Counted from the first letter of the stretch, positions 25,179-34,357 are shown. The stretch is 64,000 bases of DNA from Luteococcus peritonei (GCF_039526385.1 NZ_BAAAIX010000009.1:1-64000), one strand, 5' to 3'. Notes: a model not told the origin generated them from the letters alone. Numbers and translations are program-made.

Positions 25179-25615
25179 CCAGGACGGACATGAGGCGCGA
25201 CCAGCGTGGTGCTGCCGCGCTGGAACTAGTGCTGCTGGTGCCGGTCCTCGTGCTGGTGCTCTGCGTGGTGGTTGCGGGCTGGCGGCTGTGGACCGCCCGA
25301 ACGGCCCTCTCCGACGCCGCCGCCTCGGCCGCGCGTGCCGCGACCCTGGAGACCAGTGGGGGTGCCGCCCGGGAGAGGGCCGAACGCGTGGCACGGGCAG
25401 GTCTGGACGTGGAGGGCCTGCACTGCGACGAGGTGGGTGTCGACGTCGACACCAGCGGCTTCGCCACCCTGCCGGGAACCACGTCACACGTCGAGGTGAG
25501 CACCCGCTGCACGCTCTCGACGGCCGACCTGCTGGTGCCCGGGCTGCCCGGCACCTGGCAGTTGGAGGCCACGGGCCGGCATCGGATGGACACCTTCAGG
25601 GAGAGGACACCATGA
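25175..25615 (+). CDS. TadE-like minor pilin
   Basis: A 146-residue protein with a positively charged leader (MTRTDMRRDQRG), then the TadE signature GAAALELVLLVPVLVLVL with Glu at +5 after the glycine, and an extracellular part containing two Cys (LHCDEVGVDVD and EVSTRCTLST), which may form a disulfide. The ATG overlaps the stop of the preceding gene. TadE/TadF proteins are processed by the prepilin peptidase and are needed for pilus formation. Confidence 0.82.
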   Translation: MTRTDMRRDQRGAAALELVLLVPVLVLVLCVVVAGWRLWTARTALSDAAASAARAATLETSGGAARERAERVARAGLDVEGLHCDEVGVDVDTSGFATLPGTTSHVEVSTRCTLSTADLLVPGLPGTWQLEATGRHRMDTFRERTP

Positions 25616-28560
25616 GCAGGTTCGTCAAGGCCGCGGCATCGCTGGCCGAGCTGCTGGTGCTGGTCCTGGGCCTGCCCCTGGCGCTGTGGCGGCTGGGGCG
25701 GCTCGACGCGCTGACCGAGGTGCGCTGGAGCGATCTGGTGGGCACCGCCGACACCGGGGGCCTGCTGCTGGCGCTGATGACGGTGGCCGGTTGGGTCGCC
25801 TGGCTGGTGCTGCTGGCGAGCGTCGTGGCCGAGGTGGTCGGGGTGCTCACCCGCGGCCGGGTGCACGTTCGGGTTCCCGGCGGTGGCTGGGTGCAACCCC
25901 TTGTCGCCGCGCTGGTGGTGGGGGTCCTCGGGTCGACGACGGCGCCGATCGCCGCCTCCGCCGCTGCTCCCTCGCCGGTGACGGTGAGCGCACCGGTGCG
26001 CTCAGTTCCCGCGGCTCCTGTCAGCGTCCCCGACCAGGCCACGGCTGACGAGTCTGCCCACTCCACGCAGGGTGAGGTCCTGATACACGTCGTCGAGGCA
26101 GGGGACGACCTGTGGAGTCTGGCCGAGAAGTACTACGGCGACGGGACCCGCTGGCGCGCCATCGCGGAACAGAACCAGCTCGACGATCCGAACCTGCTGC
26201 CCGTCGGCCTCCGGCTTCGCCTCACGGGGCTTCCCTCCGGTGAAGCAGCCGAGCAGAGCTCGAAGACAGCGGCTCATGCCGCCAGTGTCACGGTGGAGCA
26301 GGGGGACACCCTCGCCAGCCTGGCGGCGAGGCATCTGGGTGATGCCGACCGGTGGCCCGAGATCCACCGACTGAACCGGGCCGTGGTGAGTGACCCGGAC
26401 CTGATCCAGCCGGGCTGGAAGCTCATGCTGCCGGCGACCGATGACAGACAGGCCCCAGCGCCGCAGCGGGCCGAGCCCAGCCGCAACGCACCAGCCGGAC
26501 AGCCCGGCGGCACCCCTGCCCAGCAGCGCGGGACCCCGACCAAGCAGCAGGACCGCTCGGACGACGGGCGGGCCAGCGATTCGGCCCAACGCCCGGGGAC
26601 CGCAGAGCAGGGGCCAAGCAGCCAGGCATCGGCTGGCGTCACCGAGCAGCGGGAGGAGAGCCCCGGAAGCGTCGCCGAGGGCACGGCTCCGGCCCAGGAG
26701 TCCCGAGCTGCCCAGACCCCTCCTGCCTCGGGTTCCAGCTCCGCCGCAGAGCCCGGTCAGGGGACCGAGCTGCCGAGTGGCCGGGGCACCGACGAGGCTG
26801 CTGGTTCATCCCGGACCAGCCCGCCGGTCCAGACCACTGCCGCCGACGAGCACCAAGAAACGGGGCTGGATGATCCAGCCCTGGCCAGCGTCGCCGCGCT
26901 CGGCACCCTGTTGGCCGCTGCCCTGTCGGGAGCCCTGCTGGTGCGGCGTCGCCACCAGCTGGCCCAGCGCGCCCTGGGCCGACGCGTCGTCCTGCCCGGG
27001 CCGCAAGCCCTCCACCTCGAGGCCGCCGTGGCCCAGCGGGCTGCCGAGGCATCCGAGCCCCTGGATGCCGCCCCCACCGCCATCCTGCTCGGCACCGACG
27101 CGAGCACCGACATCCTGCACGACCTGGAGGCAGCCGGCACCACGGTCATCACGGGCTCCTACCGCGAGGGCCTGCTGTCCGCGGTGACGACGGGGCTGGT
27201 CCTGCAGCCCTGGTCGGCCGAGACCCGGGTGGTCGCAGCCGGTGGACCCCGGTGGTTGCTGGCCCTCGACGAGCCGCAGGTGAGCGTGGTGGACGCGCCC
27301 GACGCTCTCCTCGTGGAGCTGGAGCGCACCGTGGCGCTGCGTCGGGTGGAGCTGGGCCGGGCCCGGATGGCCGACGGCAGCACCACGCTGGCCTCCCTGC
27401 GAGAAGACCCGGACCGCTGGGAGGCCTGGGCCCCGATGGTCTTCGTGCTCCCCGAGGCCCTCGACGAGGGGGAGTGGCGCCGCGTCGAGTCGGCCATGGC
27501 AGGCCAGCCCGTGGGCGTCAGCGTCCTGGCCGTCGCTGACCGCCCCCGGGAAGGCGCCAGCCACGTGCAGGTCGACGCCCCCGACCAGGCACGACTCGAC
27601 GGCCGGACCTTCCTGCCGTCGCTGATGGATCCGGAGGCCCGTCGCGGGCTGGTCGAACTCTTCGAGACCAGCTCGCTGATGGCCACCACCCCCGCGCACT
27701 GGTGGAGCGACGACGACGATCTGCCACCCAACCTGGCGGTGCTGCCCCACCGCGCCACCCACGATGACGACGAGGAGGTTGCCGTGGATCCCTCCGAGCC
27801 GGTGCAGGACCCGACGCTCCTGCATGCCACCGAGCTGCACCCCACCCTGCTGCTCCTGGGCCCGATCGATCTGGTCGGTTGCCGGGGAGAGGAGCCGCCC
27901 CGGGCCCGCCGCCAGTGCATCGAGTACTGCGCCTGGCTGCAGACCAATCCCGGGGCCACGGCCTCCCGGATGGCGCGCGAGCTGCTGGTGGCGGAGGGAA
28001 CCCGACGGTCCAACATGAGCCGGCTGCGCTCCTGGCTGGGCAGCGATCCCCAGGGTGAGCTCTACCTGCCTGATGCCTACTCGGGCCGGATCCAGCTCCA
28101 CCCGGGCATCACCACCGACTGGGAACAGCTGCAACTCCTGGTGGGCCCGGGCGTGAACCGCTGCTCCACCAACCTGCTGGTGGAGGCGCTGCAGATGGTG
28201 CGGGGTGCGCCGCTGGCCGACGCCGCTCCCGGCCAGTGGCACTGGGCCGAGGAGATGCGTACCGACATGTGCTCGGTGGTGCGTGACATCGGTGTGGTGC
28301 TGGCCCGCCGTGCGGTCGAGGAGCAGGATCTGGACCTTGGCCGTTGGGCCGTGAACCGCGCCCTGGTGGCCGCTCCCGGCGACGAGCTGCTGCTGGGGGC
28401 GCGAGTCAGGATCGAGCACCTCGCCGGTAACCGGCCCGAGGTGGACCGGCTGGTGCTGCAGCTCACCCGGCAGGCGCGCAATACCGGCGTCGACCTCGCC
28501 GATGAGACCGTGGTGCTGCTGCAGGAGGTGATGGAAGGACGACGACGCGCCCTCGCCTGA
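25612..28560 (+). CDS. Large membrane protein with two LysM domains and a BTAD output domain
   Basis: A 982-residue protein closing the Tad operon. N-terminal transmembrane helices lie near residues 8-28, 48-75 and 95-115. Two LysM domains follow (about 157-206, from HVVEAGDDLWSLAEKYYGD, and about 222-272, from VTVEQGDTLASLAARHLGD), which in other proteins bind peptidoglycan. Then comes a Gln/Ser/Pro-rich linker of about 145 residues, one helix near 423-443 and a cytoplasmic part ending in a winged-helix/BTAD region (about 750-980). BTAD modules occur in SARP-type regulators. The architecture suggests that wall binding is reported inward, probably to control pilus formation. Start by ATGA overlap at 25612; the longer frame is an artefact. 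Confidence 0.85.
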   Translation: MSRFVKAAASLAELLVLVLGLPLALWRLGRLDALTEVRWSDLVGTADTGGLLLALMTVAGWVAWLVLLASVVAEVVGVLTRGRVHVRVPGGGWVQPLVAALVVGVLGSTTAPIAASAAAPSPVTVSAPVRSVPAAPVSVPDQATADESAHSTQGEVLIHVVEAGDDLWSLAEKYYGDGTRWRAIAEQNQLDDPNLLPVGLRLRLTGLPSGEAAEQSSKTAAHAASVTVEQGDTLASLAARHLGDADRWPEIHRLNRAVVSDPDLIQPGWKLMLPATDDRQAPAPQRAEPSRNAPAGQPGGTPAQQRGTPTKQQDRSDDGRASDSAQRPGTAEQGPSSQASAGVTEQREESPGSVAEGTAPAQESRAAQTPPASGSSSAAEPGQGTELPSGRGTDEAAGSSRTSPPVQTTAADEHQETGLDDPALASVAALGTLLAAALSGALLVRRRHQLAQRALGRRVVLPGPQALHLEAAVAQRAAEASEPLDAAPTAILLGTDASTDILHDLEAAGTTVITGSYREGLLSAVTTGLVLQPWSAETRVVAAGGPRWLLALDEPQVSVVDAPDALLVELERTVALRRVELGRARMADGSTTLASLREDPDRWEAWAPMVFVLPEALDEGEWRRVESAMAGQPVGVSVLAVADRPREGASHVQVDAPDQARLDGRTFLPSLMDPEARRGLVELFETSSLMATTPAHWWSDDDDLPPNLAVLPHRATHDDDEEVAVDPSEPVQDPTLLHATELHPTLLLLGPIDLVGCRGEEPPRARRQCIEYCAWLQTNPGATASRMARELLVAEGTRRSNMSRLRSWLGSDPQGELYLPDAYSGRIQLHPGITTDWEQLQLLVGPGVNRCSTNLLVEALQMVRGAPLADAAPGQWHWAEEMRTDMCSVVRDIGVVLARRAVEEQDLDLGRWAVNRALVAAPGDELLLGARVRIEHLAGNRPEVDRLVLQLTRQARNTGVDLADETVVLLQEVMEGRRRALA

Positions 28561-28569
28561 GACGCCCCT

Positions 28570-28596
28570 CCGACGCCGTGGGGAGGGCGGCGTCGG
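28570..28596. terminator. Hairpin ending the Tad operon
   Basis: CCGACGCC (28570-28577) and GGCGTCGG (28589-28596) pair perfectly around an 11-base loop, 9 bp after the stop codon of the last Tad gene and just before the end of the convergent PadR gene. It can serve both strands; no T-run is present. Confidence 0.65.
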
Positions 28597-28598
28597 GC

Positions 28599-29153
28599 TC
28601 AGGTCAGCGAGCTGAGCTGAGGCCGGCCGATGGTGGCCTGGTGCTTGTCGAGCCAGCCGAGCTCGGCGCGCAGGATCCCCAGCTCGTGGTCCAGCAGGGC
28701 CATACCCTGCGGGTTCTCCAGGGTGCGGGAGCGACGGCTGCCGATCTGCGCGATCTTCTCCATCACGGCGCGGCGGCGCACCTGCAGGCATTGCAGCAGC
28801 TGCTGCTCGTCCAGCACGCTCGCCATCAGGCAGGCGATCCGGAAGTTCTCGCGGGTGTCGTCCACCTGGCACAGGCAGTCCGAGACCTGCTGGCGCATCC
28901 GCTCCAGACCTCGATCGGTGATCCGGTAGCGCTGGCGCTGCGACTTCTCGTCATTGCCCACCGGGGCGATGAACTCCTTGCCCGCCAGCCGCTTCAGCAC
29001 GAAGTAGATCGACGAGGACGGCAGCCGCAGCCAGGCATCAAGCCCCTGCGCCTGCACCAGGCTGTCCAGCTCGTAGCCGTGGCGCGGTTCGTCCACCAGC
29101 AGACCCAGCACGGCGAACTCCGTCGTGGTGAGACTGTCATGGTTCCTGGGCAC
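28599..29153 (-). CDS. PadR-family transcriptional regulator
   Basis: A 184-residue protein: an N-terminal winged helix (TTTEFAVLGLLVDEPRHGYE, then LPSSSIYFVLKRLAGKEFI) and a C-terminal helical dimerisation domain (about 100-175) of the Vir/AphA type, making it the longer PadR class. The start is a GTG at 29153. Its target is not obvious: the nearest gene upstream is the SGNH hydrolase on the same strand, while the Tad operon converges from the other side. Confidence 0.85.
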   Translation of the reverse strand: MPRNHDSLTTTEFAVLGLLVDEPRHGYELDSLVQAQGLDAWLRLPSSSIYFVLKRLAGKEFIAPVGNDEKSQRQRYRITDRGLERMRQQVSDCLCQVDDTRENFRIACLMASVLDEQQLLQCLQVRRRAVMEKIAQIGSRRSRTLENPQGMALLDHELGILRAELGWLDKHQATIGRPQLSSLT

Positions 29154-29216
29154 CCCATGACTTTAGGACCGCAAAGTTCAGGGTGTCACCCGGGGCCCGA
29201 ACATCTGGCCGAACGG

Positions 29217-29918
29217 TCAGACCGCTAGGGCCGATGCCACCCGGCCGGCCCACTCCCGGTAGCCCTCGCCCGACGGGTGGAAGCCGTCGGGCCCGAACAT
29301 CGAGGCCTCCGGCCGCATGCTGCGCACCTCCACGAAGGCCCGGTCGTGCTGCGCGCACAGCTCCCGGGTCGCCTCGTCGAAGCGCCTGGCCTGGTCACCC
29401 AACAGCGCCGTCAACGGCCAGCGCAGCGCCGGACAGCTCGCCACCGGCGGGCAGCCCAGCACCACCACCTCGGGGTAGCGATCCAGCAGGTCCAGGATCG
29501 CCGACATCTGCTCGCGCCACTCCTTCACGCTGTGCCGGGCGATCAGGTCGTTCATCCCCACCGCCAGCACCACCACGTCGGTGGAGGCGCTCAGCGTGTT
29601 CACCATCCGGTAGTGCACCCGACGCGTGCTGGCCCCGTGCTCGCCCACCACCTGCCAGAGGACCTCGCGGCCCCTCGCCTCCGCCAGGCGGGAGGCCAGG
29701 GTGCCGGGCAGTCCGGTGGCCAGCGAGTCGGTGCCGTAGCCGGCCGCCGTCGAGTCACCCAGCACCACCAGGTGCAGCCGCTCACCCGAGCCGCCTCCGG
29801 ATGGGGCCACCAGCCCGTGCGGACCGTCGGCGGGTGGCTCCAGCTCCACCATCTGCCCGATCAGCTTCTGGCCCTGCCACAGACCCACCGGCTGCAGCAC
29901 CTGCAGGAATGGATTCAT
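29217..29918 (-). CDS. SGNH/GDSL-type hydrolase
   Basis: A 233-residue esterase-like protein. Block I VVLGDSTAAGYG carries the catalytic Ser; the Asn block reads LAVGMNDLIARHSVKEWREQ; block V DGFHPSGEGYREW supplies the catalytic Asp and His. No signal peptide is seen at the ATG I chose (29918), so it is probably cytoplasmic; the frame stays open to 30041 but those codons overlap the divergent gene's promoter. Substrate unknown; relatives act on acyl esters, including those on polysaccharides. Confidence 0.85.
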   Translation of the reverse strand: MNPFLQVLQPVGLWQGQKLIGQMVELEPPADGPHGLVAPSGGGSGERLHLVVLGDSTAAGYGTDSLATGLPGTLASRLAEARGREVLWQVVGEHGASTRRVHYRMVNTLSASTDVVVLAVGMNDLIARHSVKEWREQMSAILDLLDRYPEVVVLGCPPVASCPALRWPLTALLGDQARRFDEATRELCAQHDRAFVEVRSMRPEASMFGPDGFHPSGEGYREWAGRVASALAV

Positions 29919-30003
29919 GATCCAGATGCTAGTGCCGGGAATAAACCCCAACGCTGCAAGCGCTTCACGTGGTGATTCAAACTTCAAATATTCAGGAGCA
30001 GGC

Positions 30004-30567
30004 ATGAAGATCGGCATCATCCTCGGCAGCATCCGTGACAACCGCGCTGGCGAGGCAGTGGCCCAGTGGGTGCTGCAGAACGCCCCCCAGAGCAGCGAGG
30101 TCAGCTACGAGCTGGTCGACGTGAAGGACTACGAGCTGGAGCCGCTGCACGCCGCCACCCCGCCCGCCGCCGCCGGTGGCACGTACTCCGACCCGCGCGT
30201 CCAGAAGTGGGGCGACAAGATCGCCGAGTTCGACGGCTTCGTCTTCGTCAGCGCCGAGTACAACCACGGTGTGCCCGGCGTCTTCAAGAATGCCGTCGAC
30301 TCCATCGGCGTCGAGTGGATGCACAAGCCCGTCGCCTTCGTCTCCTACGGTGCCGCCGGTGGCGTGCTGGCCGTCGAGAACTGGCGCACCGTGCTGGCCA
30401 ACTTCAACGTCTACGACCTGCGCGACAACGTGCAGCTCAGCCTGTTCACCGACTTCGGCGACCAGGGCTTCGCTCCCGACGAGCGCCACCAGCAGCCGCT
30501 TCAGGAGCTCTTCACCCACCTGGAGCAGGTGGCCGGCATCATGCAGCCGCTGCGCAGCCAGGACTGA
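30004..30567 (+). CDS. NADPH-dependent FMN reductase / quinone reductase
   Basis: A 187-residue flavodoxin-fold enzyme that transfers hydride from NAD(P)H to FMN or quinones. Typical motifs are the phosphate-binding GIILGSIRDNRAGEAVAQWV at the N-terminus and the VFVSAEYNHGVPGVFKNAVD segment (about 80-100), then PVAFVSYGAAGGVLAVE. AGGAG lies 5 bases before the ATG at 30004. It stands alone, divergent from the SGNH hydrolase gene; the sequence differs clearly from the other FMN reductase in the window. Confidence 0.92.
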   Translation: MKIGIILGSIRDNRAGEAVAQWVLQNAPQSSEVSYELVDVKDYELEPLHAATPPAAAGGTYSDPRVQKWGDKIAEFDGFVFVSAEYNHGVPGVFKNAVDSIGVEWMHKPVAFVSYGAAGGVLAVENWRTVLANFNVYDLRDNVQLSLFTDFGDQGFAPDERHQQPLQELFTHLEQVAGIMQPLRSQD

Positions 30568-30721
30568 CGAGGCCCGCGAGGCTGGAGGACCAGCTGCTCG
30601 CACGCGTCGATGATCCGGCGCCATCGCGCCACACGAAGGGGCGGCACACTCAGGGGGTGCCGTCCCTTGGTCGTGCCCGACGGAGCGGGTGACGGGCCGG
30701 CGGCCAGCCCCTCGCGCCGGC

Positions 30722-30747
30722 GTGTGTATCCACACACCCATACGCAC
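30722..30747 (+). terminator. Stem-loop of the GTGTGTAT family
   Basis: Arms GTGTGTAT (30722-30729) and ATACGCAC (30740-30747) pair with one mismatch around the 10-base loop CCACACACCC, then CCTTTCG follows. Related stem-loops with the complementary loop occur at 42351 and 45688. Confidence 0.55.
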
Positions 30748-30833
30748 CCTTTCGCGCCCTCGCCCGGGAATCCGGTTGGAGAGGGCAAGGAACAAGGGCG
30801 CCTGACCTGCTGCCGCAGAACCGGCGCGGTTTC

Positions 30834-30870
30834 GTGCGCAGGTGTGCCTGCGCACACCCTTTTCGCGCAC
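30834..30870 (+). terminator. Nested stem-loop with T-run
   Basis: GGTGTGC (30841-30847) and GCACACC (30852-30858) form the inner stem around CTGC, followed by CTTTT; an outer pair GTGCGC/GCGCAC (30834-30839, 30865-30870) encloses both. The inner stem with its T-run resembles an intrinsic terminator reading rightward. Confidence 0.55.
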
Positions 30871-31014
30871 CCGCAGGGAATGGGTCGCGGGGAGGCGGGT
30901 GTGGGCGGGCGCAACAGGGCGACCGGATCCCCTGGAGTCAGCCGACGGTGCCTTCAGGGCGTGCACCGAGCCGTCGCCGGCAGCCGGTTGCCCAGGCGCG
31001 AGCAGGGGGACGTG

Positions 31015-31776
31015 TCAGCGATACATCTCGGCGATCCGGCCGGCTTGGGCGCCGTAGCCACCGCCGTAGAGCACCGCGTGCACCAGCACCGGGTGCAGCT
31101 GGTGCAGGGCGCGACGGCTCTGCCAGCCGGGGGCGGGCTGGTAGGCCTCGGCCCAGGCATTCTCCAACCGACCCAGGTGCGGGGCGCCGAACAGGTGCAG
31201 CATCGCCAGGTCGGTCTCGGCGTGGCCACCGTGCGCGGCCGGGTCGATCAGCACCGCGCCGTCGGGGGTGAAGACCACGTTGCCGCTCCACAGGTCGCCG
31301 TGGATCCGGGCGGCCGGACGGTCGTCGTCGAAGTCGCCGTCCACGAGACGTTGGCAGACCAGCTCGATCGAGGCCATCGCCTCCGGCTCCAGGCTGCCCG
31401 CGGACAGTGCCTGGCGCGCGAAGGGCATCACCCGCCACTCAGCGTAGAACTCACCCCAGCGCTCGGGTAGCTCCGTGGGCATCGGCAGCGCGGCGTCGCC
31501 GATGAAGCCGTCACCCTGCCACCCGGGCGGTGCGGCTCCGAATCCCGCGGCGCCGGCCAGATGGGTGGTGGCCAGATCGGCCCCGAACTCCTCGGCCCAG
31601 GCCCCCGATGCCGGCGCACCGTCCAGACGCGGTTCCACCAGGTGGTGGTCGTCCACCTCGAGCACCTTCACCACCCGGGCCCCATCCGCCTCGGCCAACC
31701 AGGCCAGGCCTGCGGCCTCCCAGGCGTAGAGACCGGCCGGGGCGTTCGGCCGCGACTTGGTGAACAGCTCGGACAT
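31015..31776 (-). CDS. Fructosamine kinase family protein
   Basis: A 253-residue aminoglycoside-phosphotransferase-like kinase. The catalytic loop reads ARIHGDLWSGNVVF (about residues 167-180) and the metal-binding motif is LIDPAAHGGHAETDLAML, both as in bacterial fructosamine kinases, which phosphorylate ketosamine products of protein glycation so that they fall off. The N-terminal nucleotide-binding part (VVKVLEVDDHHLVEPRL) is short but present. The ATG at 31776 overlaps the stop of the small Cys-pair gene by one base, so the two are one transcriptional unit. Confidence 0.88.
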   Translation of the reverse strand: MSELFTKSRPNAPAGLYAWEAAGLAWLAEADGARVVKVLEVDDHHLVEPRLDGAPASGAWAEEFGADLATTHLAGAAGFGAAPPGWQGDGFIGDAALPMPTELPERWGEFYAEWRVMPFARQALSAGSLEPEAMASIELVCQRLVDGDFDDDRPAARIHGDLWSGNVVFTPDGAVLIDPAAHGGHAETDLAMLHLFGAPHLGRLENAWAEAYQPAPGWQSRRALHQLHPVLVHAVLYGGGYGAQAGRIAEMYR

Positions 31777-31934
31777 CAGCCCTCCTCGCCGGACGAGGTG
31801 CGCTCGTCCAGCTCGATCCAGCGCGAGTCGCAGCCCGGACAGACGTAGACCGGGGCGCCCTCCACCACCTCGTCGGCGTCGAGGGTGCCACATGCGTCCT
31901 CGCACGGATTGCTCACCAGGAAACGGGCTGCCAT
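31776..31934 (-). CDS. 52-residue protein with two Cys pairs, coupled to the fructosamine-kinase-like gene
   Basis: The ORF begins MAARFLVSNPCEDACGTLDA and contains VCPGCDSRW near residues 31-39, giving CxxxC and CxxC pairs about 17 residues apart, a spacing that can hold one zinc ion. The C-terminus is acidic (SSGEEG). It is translated from an ATG with AGGA upstream and its stop overlaps the next start by one base. I do not recognise a family; it may be a small zinc-ribbon accessory or an independent regulator. Confidence 0.65.
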   Translation of the reverse strand: MAARFLVSNPCEDACGTLDADEVVEGAPVYVCPGCDSRWIELDERTSSGEEG

Positions 31935-32012
31935 GCCTCCATCCTGCCCCAGCGGGCGTGGGCCCAGAACCGGGGCTGCCGGGAATACCCGGCAGCCTGG
32001 GGAGGACCGGAC

Positions 32013-34226
32013 TCAGCGAGCCCGACGGGGACGCACCGGCGGCTCCGGATCGCCGCTCGCCTCCAGCTCCGCAGCCGGCGCCTGCCCGACGACCGGCTCC
32101 GGCCGGACGTGCTGCGGCGCCTCGGCCCCGCGCTCCACAGCGCCAGCGGCCGCGCCATCCACCGCACCGTCACCCGCGCCCTGGAAGACCCGTCGCGGCC
32201 ACCAGAAGCGCTCGCCCAGCAGGATCGCCAGGGCCGGCACCAGCACCGTGCGCACCACCAGGGTGTCCAGCAGCACGCCGATGAAGATCACCACGCCCAC
32301 CTGGGCCAGCACCACCAGCGGAAGCACGCCCAGCACCGCGAAGACCGAGGCCAGCAGGATGCCGGCGCTGGTGATCACGCCACCGGTGGCGGTCAGCGCC
32401 CGCAGGATGCCGCGGCGCGTGCCGTGCACCACTGCCTCCTCCTTGGCGCGGGTGGACAGGAAGATGTTGTAGTCGACGCCCAGCGCCACCAGGAAGACGA
32501 AGGCGTAGAGCGGCACCAGCCCGTCGATCCGCTCGAAGCCGAGCAGGCCGGTGAAGACCCACCAGGAGATGCCCATCGCCGCCACATAGGTGAGCAGCAC
32601 CGTGCCCACCAGCACCAGCGGCGCCACCAGGGAGCGGAAGAGCCCCACCAGGGCCAGGAAGACCAGGCCCAGCACGATCGGGAAGATCAGCCGCTGGTCG
32701 TGCCGGTTGCCCTCGGCCTTGTCCAGTCGCTGCGCCTCCGTGCCACCCACCTGGGAGCCCGGCAGGTCCGCCACCGCCGCGCGGATGGCGCGCACCTGGT
32801 CGGCCGCCTCCTCGCTACCGGGTGCAGCCTCGGTGATCGCCTGCAGCTCGGCCACATCGTTGCCCTGGGCGGTGCGCTGCACCGAGCTCACACCCGGCAC
32901 CTGCTCCACCGCGTCGGCCACCTTCTGCGCCTGGTCGGCGCGGGTGCCGATCACCACCGGGTTCGCGGCACCCGCCGGGAAGGAGCGGGCCAGCCGCTCG
33001 GCGGCGACGATCGCCTCCGGCTTCTTGAGGAACTGGTCCGCGTCCGACAGCCCGGTGCGGGTCTGCAGCAGGCCCAGGGCCCCCAGCGCCAGCAGCAGAG
33101 CCGCCGCCACGGCCACCAGCGCCGGGCGCTGGTCCACCCGGCGCCCGATGCGGGCCCACAGCGAGCGCGGGTCCTCGGCGGCGGAGGTCTCGCCCACCAC
33201 CGGCTCGCGGGGCCAGAAGATCTTGCGGGGGAAGGCCACCAGCGCGCCCGGCAGCACCACCAGCACGAAGAAGCAGGCGATCAGCACGCCCACGGCGCAG
33301 GCCACGCCCAGGCCGCGCGTCGACGGGAAGGCCGAGAGCACCAGCGTCATCAGGCCCACGAAGACGGTCGAGGCGCTGGCCAGCACCGGCTCGATCGAGC
33401 GCACATTCGCCACCCGCATCGCCTCGTGCCGGTCGGCATGGTTGCGCAGCTCGTCGCGGTAGCGGCTGATCAGCAGCAGGGCGTAGTTGGTGCCGGCACC
33501 GAAGACCAGCACCGACAGGATGCCGGTGGTCGACTCGTCCCAGGCCATGCCCAGCGCGTCCAGCACGTGCGTGGCGCCCACCGCGGCCAGTCGGTCGGCG
33601 ATGCCCACCACCAGCAGCGGGATGGTCCACAGCACGGGGGAGCGGTAGGTGAAGACCAGCAGCACCGCCACCACCAGGGCCGTGGTGCCGAGCAGGCGGA
33701 AGTTGGCCCCGTCGAAGACCGCACCCAGGTCGGTCTGGATCGCGGCCGGGCCGGTGACCTGGGCGGTCACACCCTCAGGCAGTCCCTCGGCCGAGCGGGT
33801 GCGCAGGTCGGTCACGCCACCCTCCAGCTGGTTGGCGCCGACGCCCTGCACCGTGATGGGCACGAAGACGGCGGTGCCGTCCTGGCTGGGGATGGCCGGT
33901 GCCTTGGCGCTGCCGGACAGCTCCGCGGCCTTGCGCTGCAGCAGCCCGATCTCCTGCGGCGAGAGCTTGTCCTCACTGGCGAACAGGACGATCGCCTGCG
34001 AGGTGTTGCGATCCGGGAGCTGCTCCTGCAGCCGCACCAGCTCGGCGGACTGGCTTCCCTCTGGCAGCGAGTCCGTGCCGCGACGGGCGTGCTCCGCCTC
34101 CGGCACCAGGCCCAGCATCGCGAGCGAGAGCAGCAGAAGCAGCAAGGAGAGCAGGGGGCGCAGGTTTCGGCGCCACCAGGACTGCTCCACGGCGGCGGTC
34201 TCGGTGGTGGGGGCAGGGGTGCTCAT
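32013..34226 (-). CDS. MMPL family RND-type membrane transporter
   Basis: A 737-residue protein with about twelve helices in two halves (SLLLLLLSLAMLGLVPEAEH at the start; a block near residues 170-345; another near 515-690) and two extracellular loops. MMPL-type marks include GAGTNYALLLISRYRDELR in the first half and GVDYNIFLSTRAKEEA in the second, each with the Asp or Gly residues used for proton relay. Such proteins export lipids or drugs. It is divergent from a MarR-family regulator over a shared operator, which suggests drug-induced expression. The C-terminal 40 residues are Ala/Glu/Pro-rich. Confidence 0.9.
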   Translation of the reverse strand: MSTPAPTTETAAVEQSWWRRNLRPLLSLLLLLLSLAMLGLVPEAEHARRGTDSLPEGSQSAELVRLQEQLPDRNTSQAIVLFASEDKLSPQEIGLLQRKAAELSGSAKAPAIPSQDGTAVFVPITVQGVGANQLEGGVTDLRTRSAEGLPEGVTAQVTGPAAIQTDLGAVFDGANFRLLGTTALVVAVLLVFTYRSPVLWTIPLLVVGIADRLAAVGATHVLDALGMAWDESTTGILSVLVFGAGTNYALLLISRYRDELRNHADRHEAMRVANVRSIEPVLASASTVFVGLMTLVLSAFPSTRGLGVACAVGVLIACFFVLVVLPGALVAFPRKIFWPREPVVGETSAAEDPRSLWARIGRRVDQRPALVAVAAALLLALGALGLLQTRTGLSDADQFLKKPEAIVAAERLARSFPAGAANPVVIGTRADQAQKVADAVEQVPGVSSVQRTAQGNDVAELQAITEAAPGSEEAADQVRAIRAAVADLPGSQVGGTEAQRLDKAEGNRHDQRLIFPIVLGLVFLALVGLFRSLVAPLVLVGTVLLTYVAAMGISWWVFTGLLGFERIDGLVPLYAFVFLVALGVDYNIFLSTRAKEEAVVHGTRRGILRALTATGGVITSAGILLASVFAVLGVLPLVVLAQVGVVIFIGVLLDTLVVRTVLVPALAILLGERFWWPRRVFQGAGDGAVDGAAAGAVERGAEAPQHVRPEPVVGQAPAAELEASGDPEPPVRPRRAR

Positions 34227-34262
34227 GGGATCTCGCAGCCGATCAGCAGTAGGGGAAGATAG

Positions 34263-34275
34263 TCAACGAGGTTGA
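34263..34275. promoter_or_regulatory. MarR-type operator between the MMPL and MarR genes
   Basis: TCAAC (34263-34267) and GTTGA (34271-34275) are inverted around three bases, in the 131-bp divergent promoter region, 37 bp from the MMPL start. MarR proteins commonly bind such TTGA/TCAA palindromes and repress both themselves and a neighbouring exporter. Confidence 0.55.
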
Positions 34276-34357
34276 TGATAATGCAGATGAGTTAGATCCG
34301 CCTCCACCACTACGGGTGGTGCAATGATGTGCGCGGGCAACGGTTCGGAGGAGGAGC

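Larger units (their letters stand above)
30568..31014. other. 447-bp gene-free stretch with two hairpins
   Basis: I see no convincing gene here; the open frames that cross it are shadows. The stretch lies between the 3' ends of the FMN reductase and the fructosamine-kinase-like gene and contains two stem-loops (30722-30747 and 30834-30870), each followed by a CCTTT or CTTTT tail on the plus strand. Confidence 0.6.
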
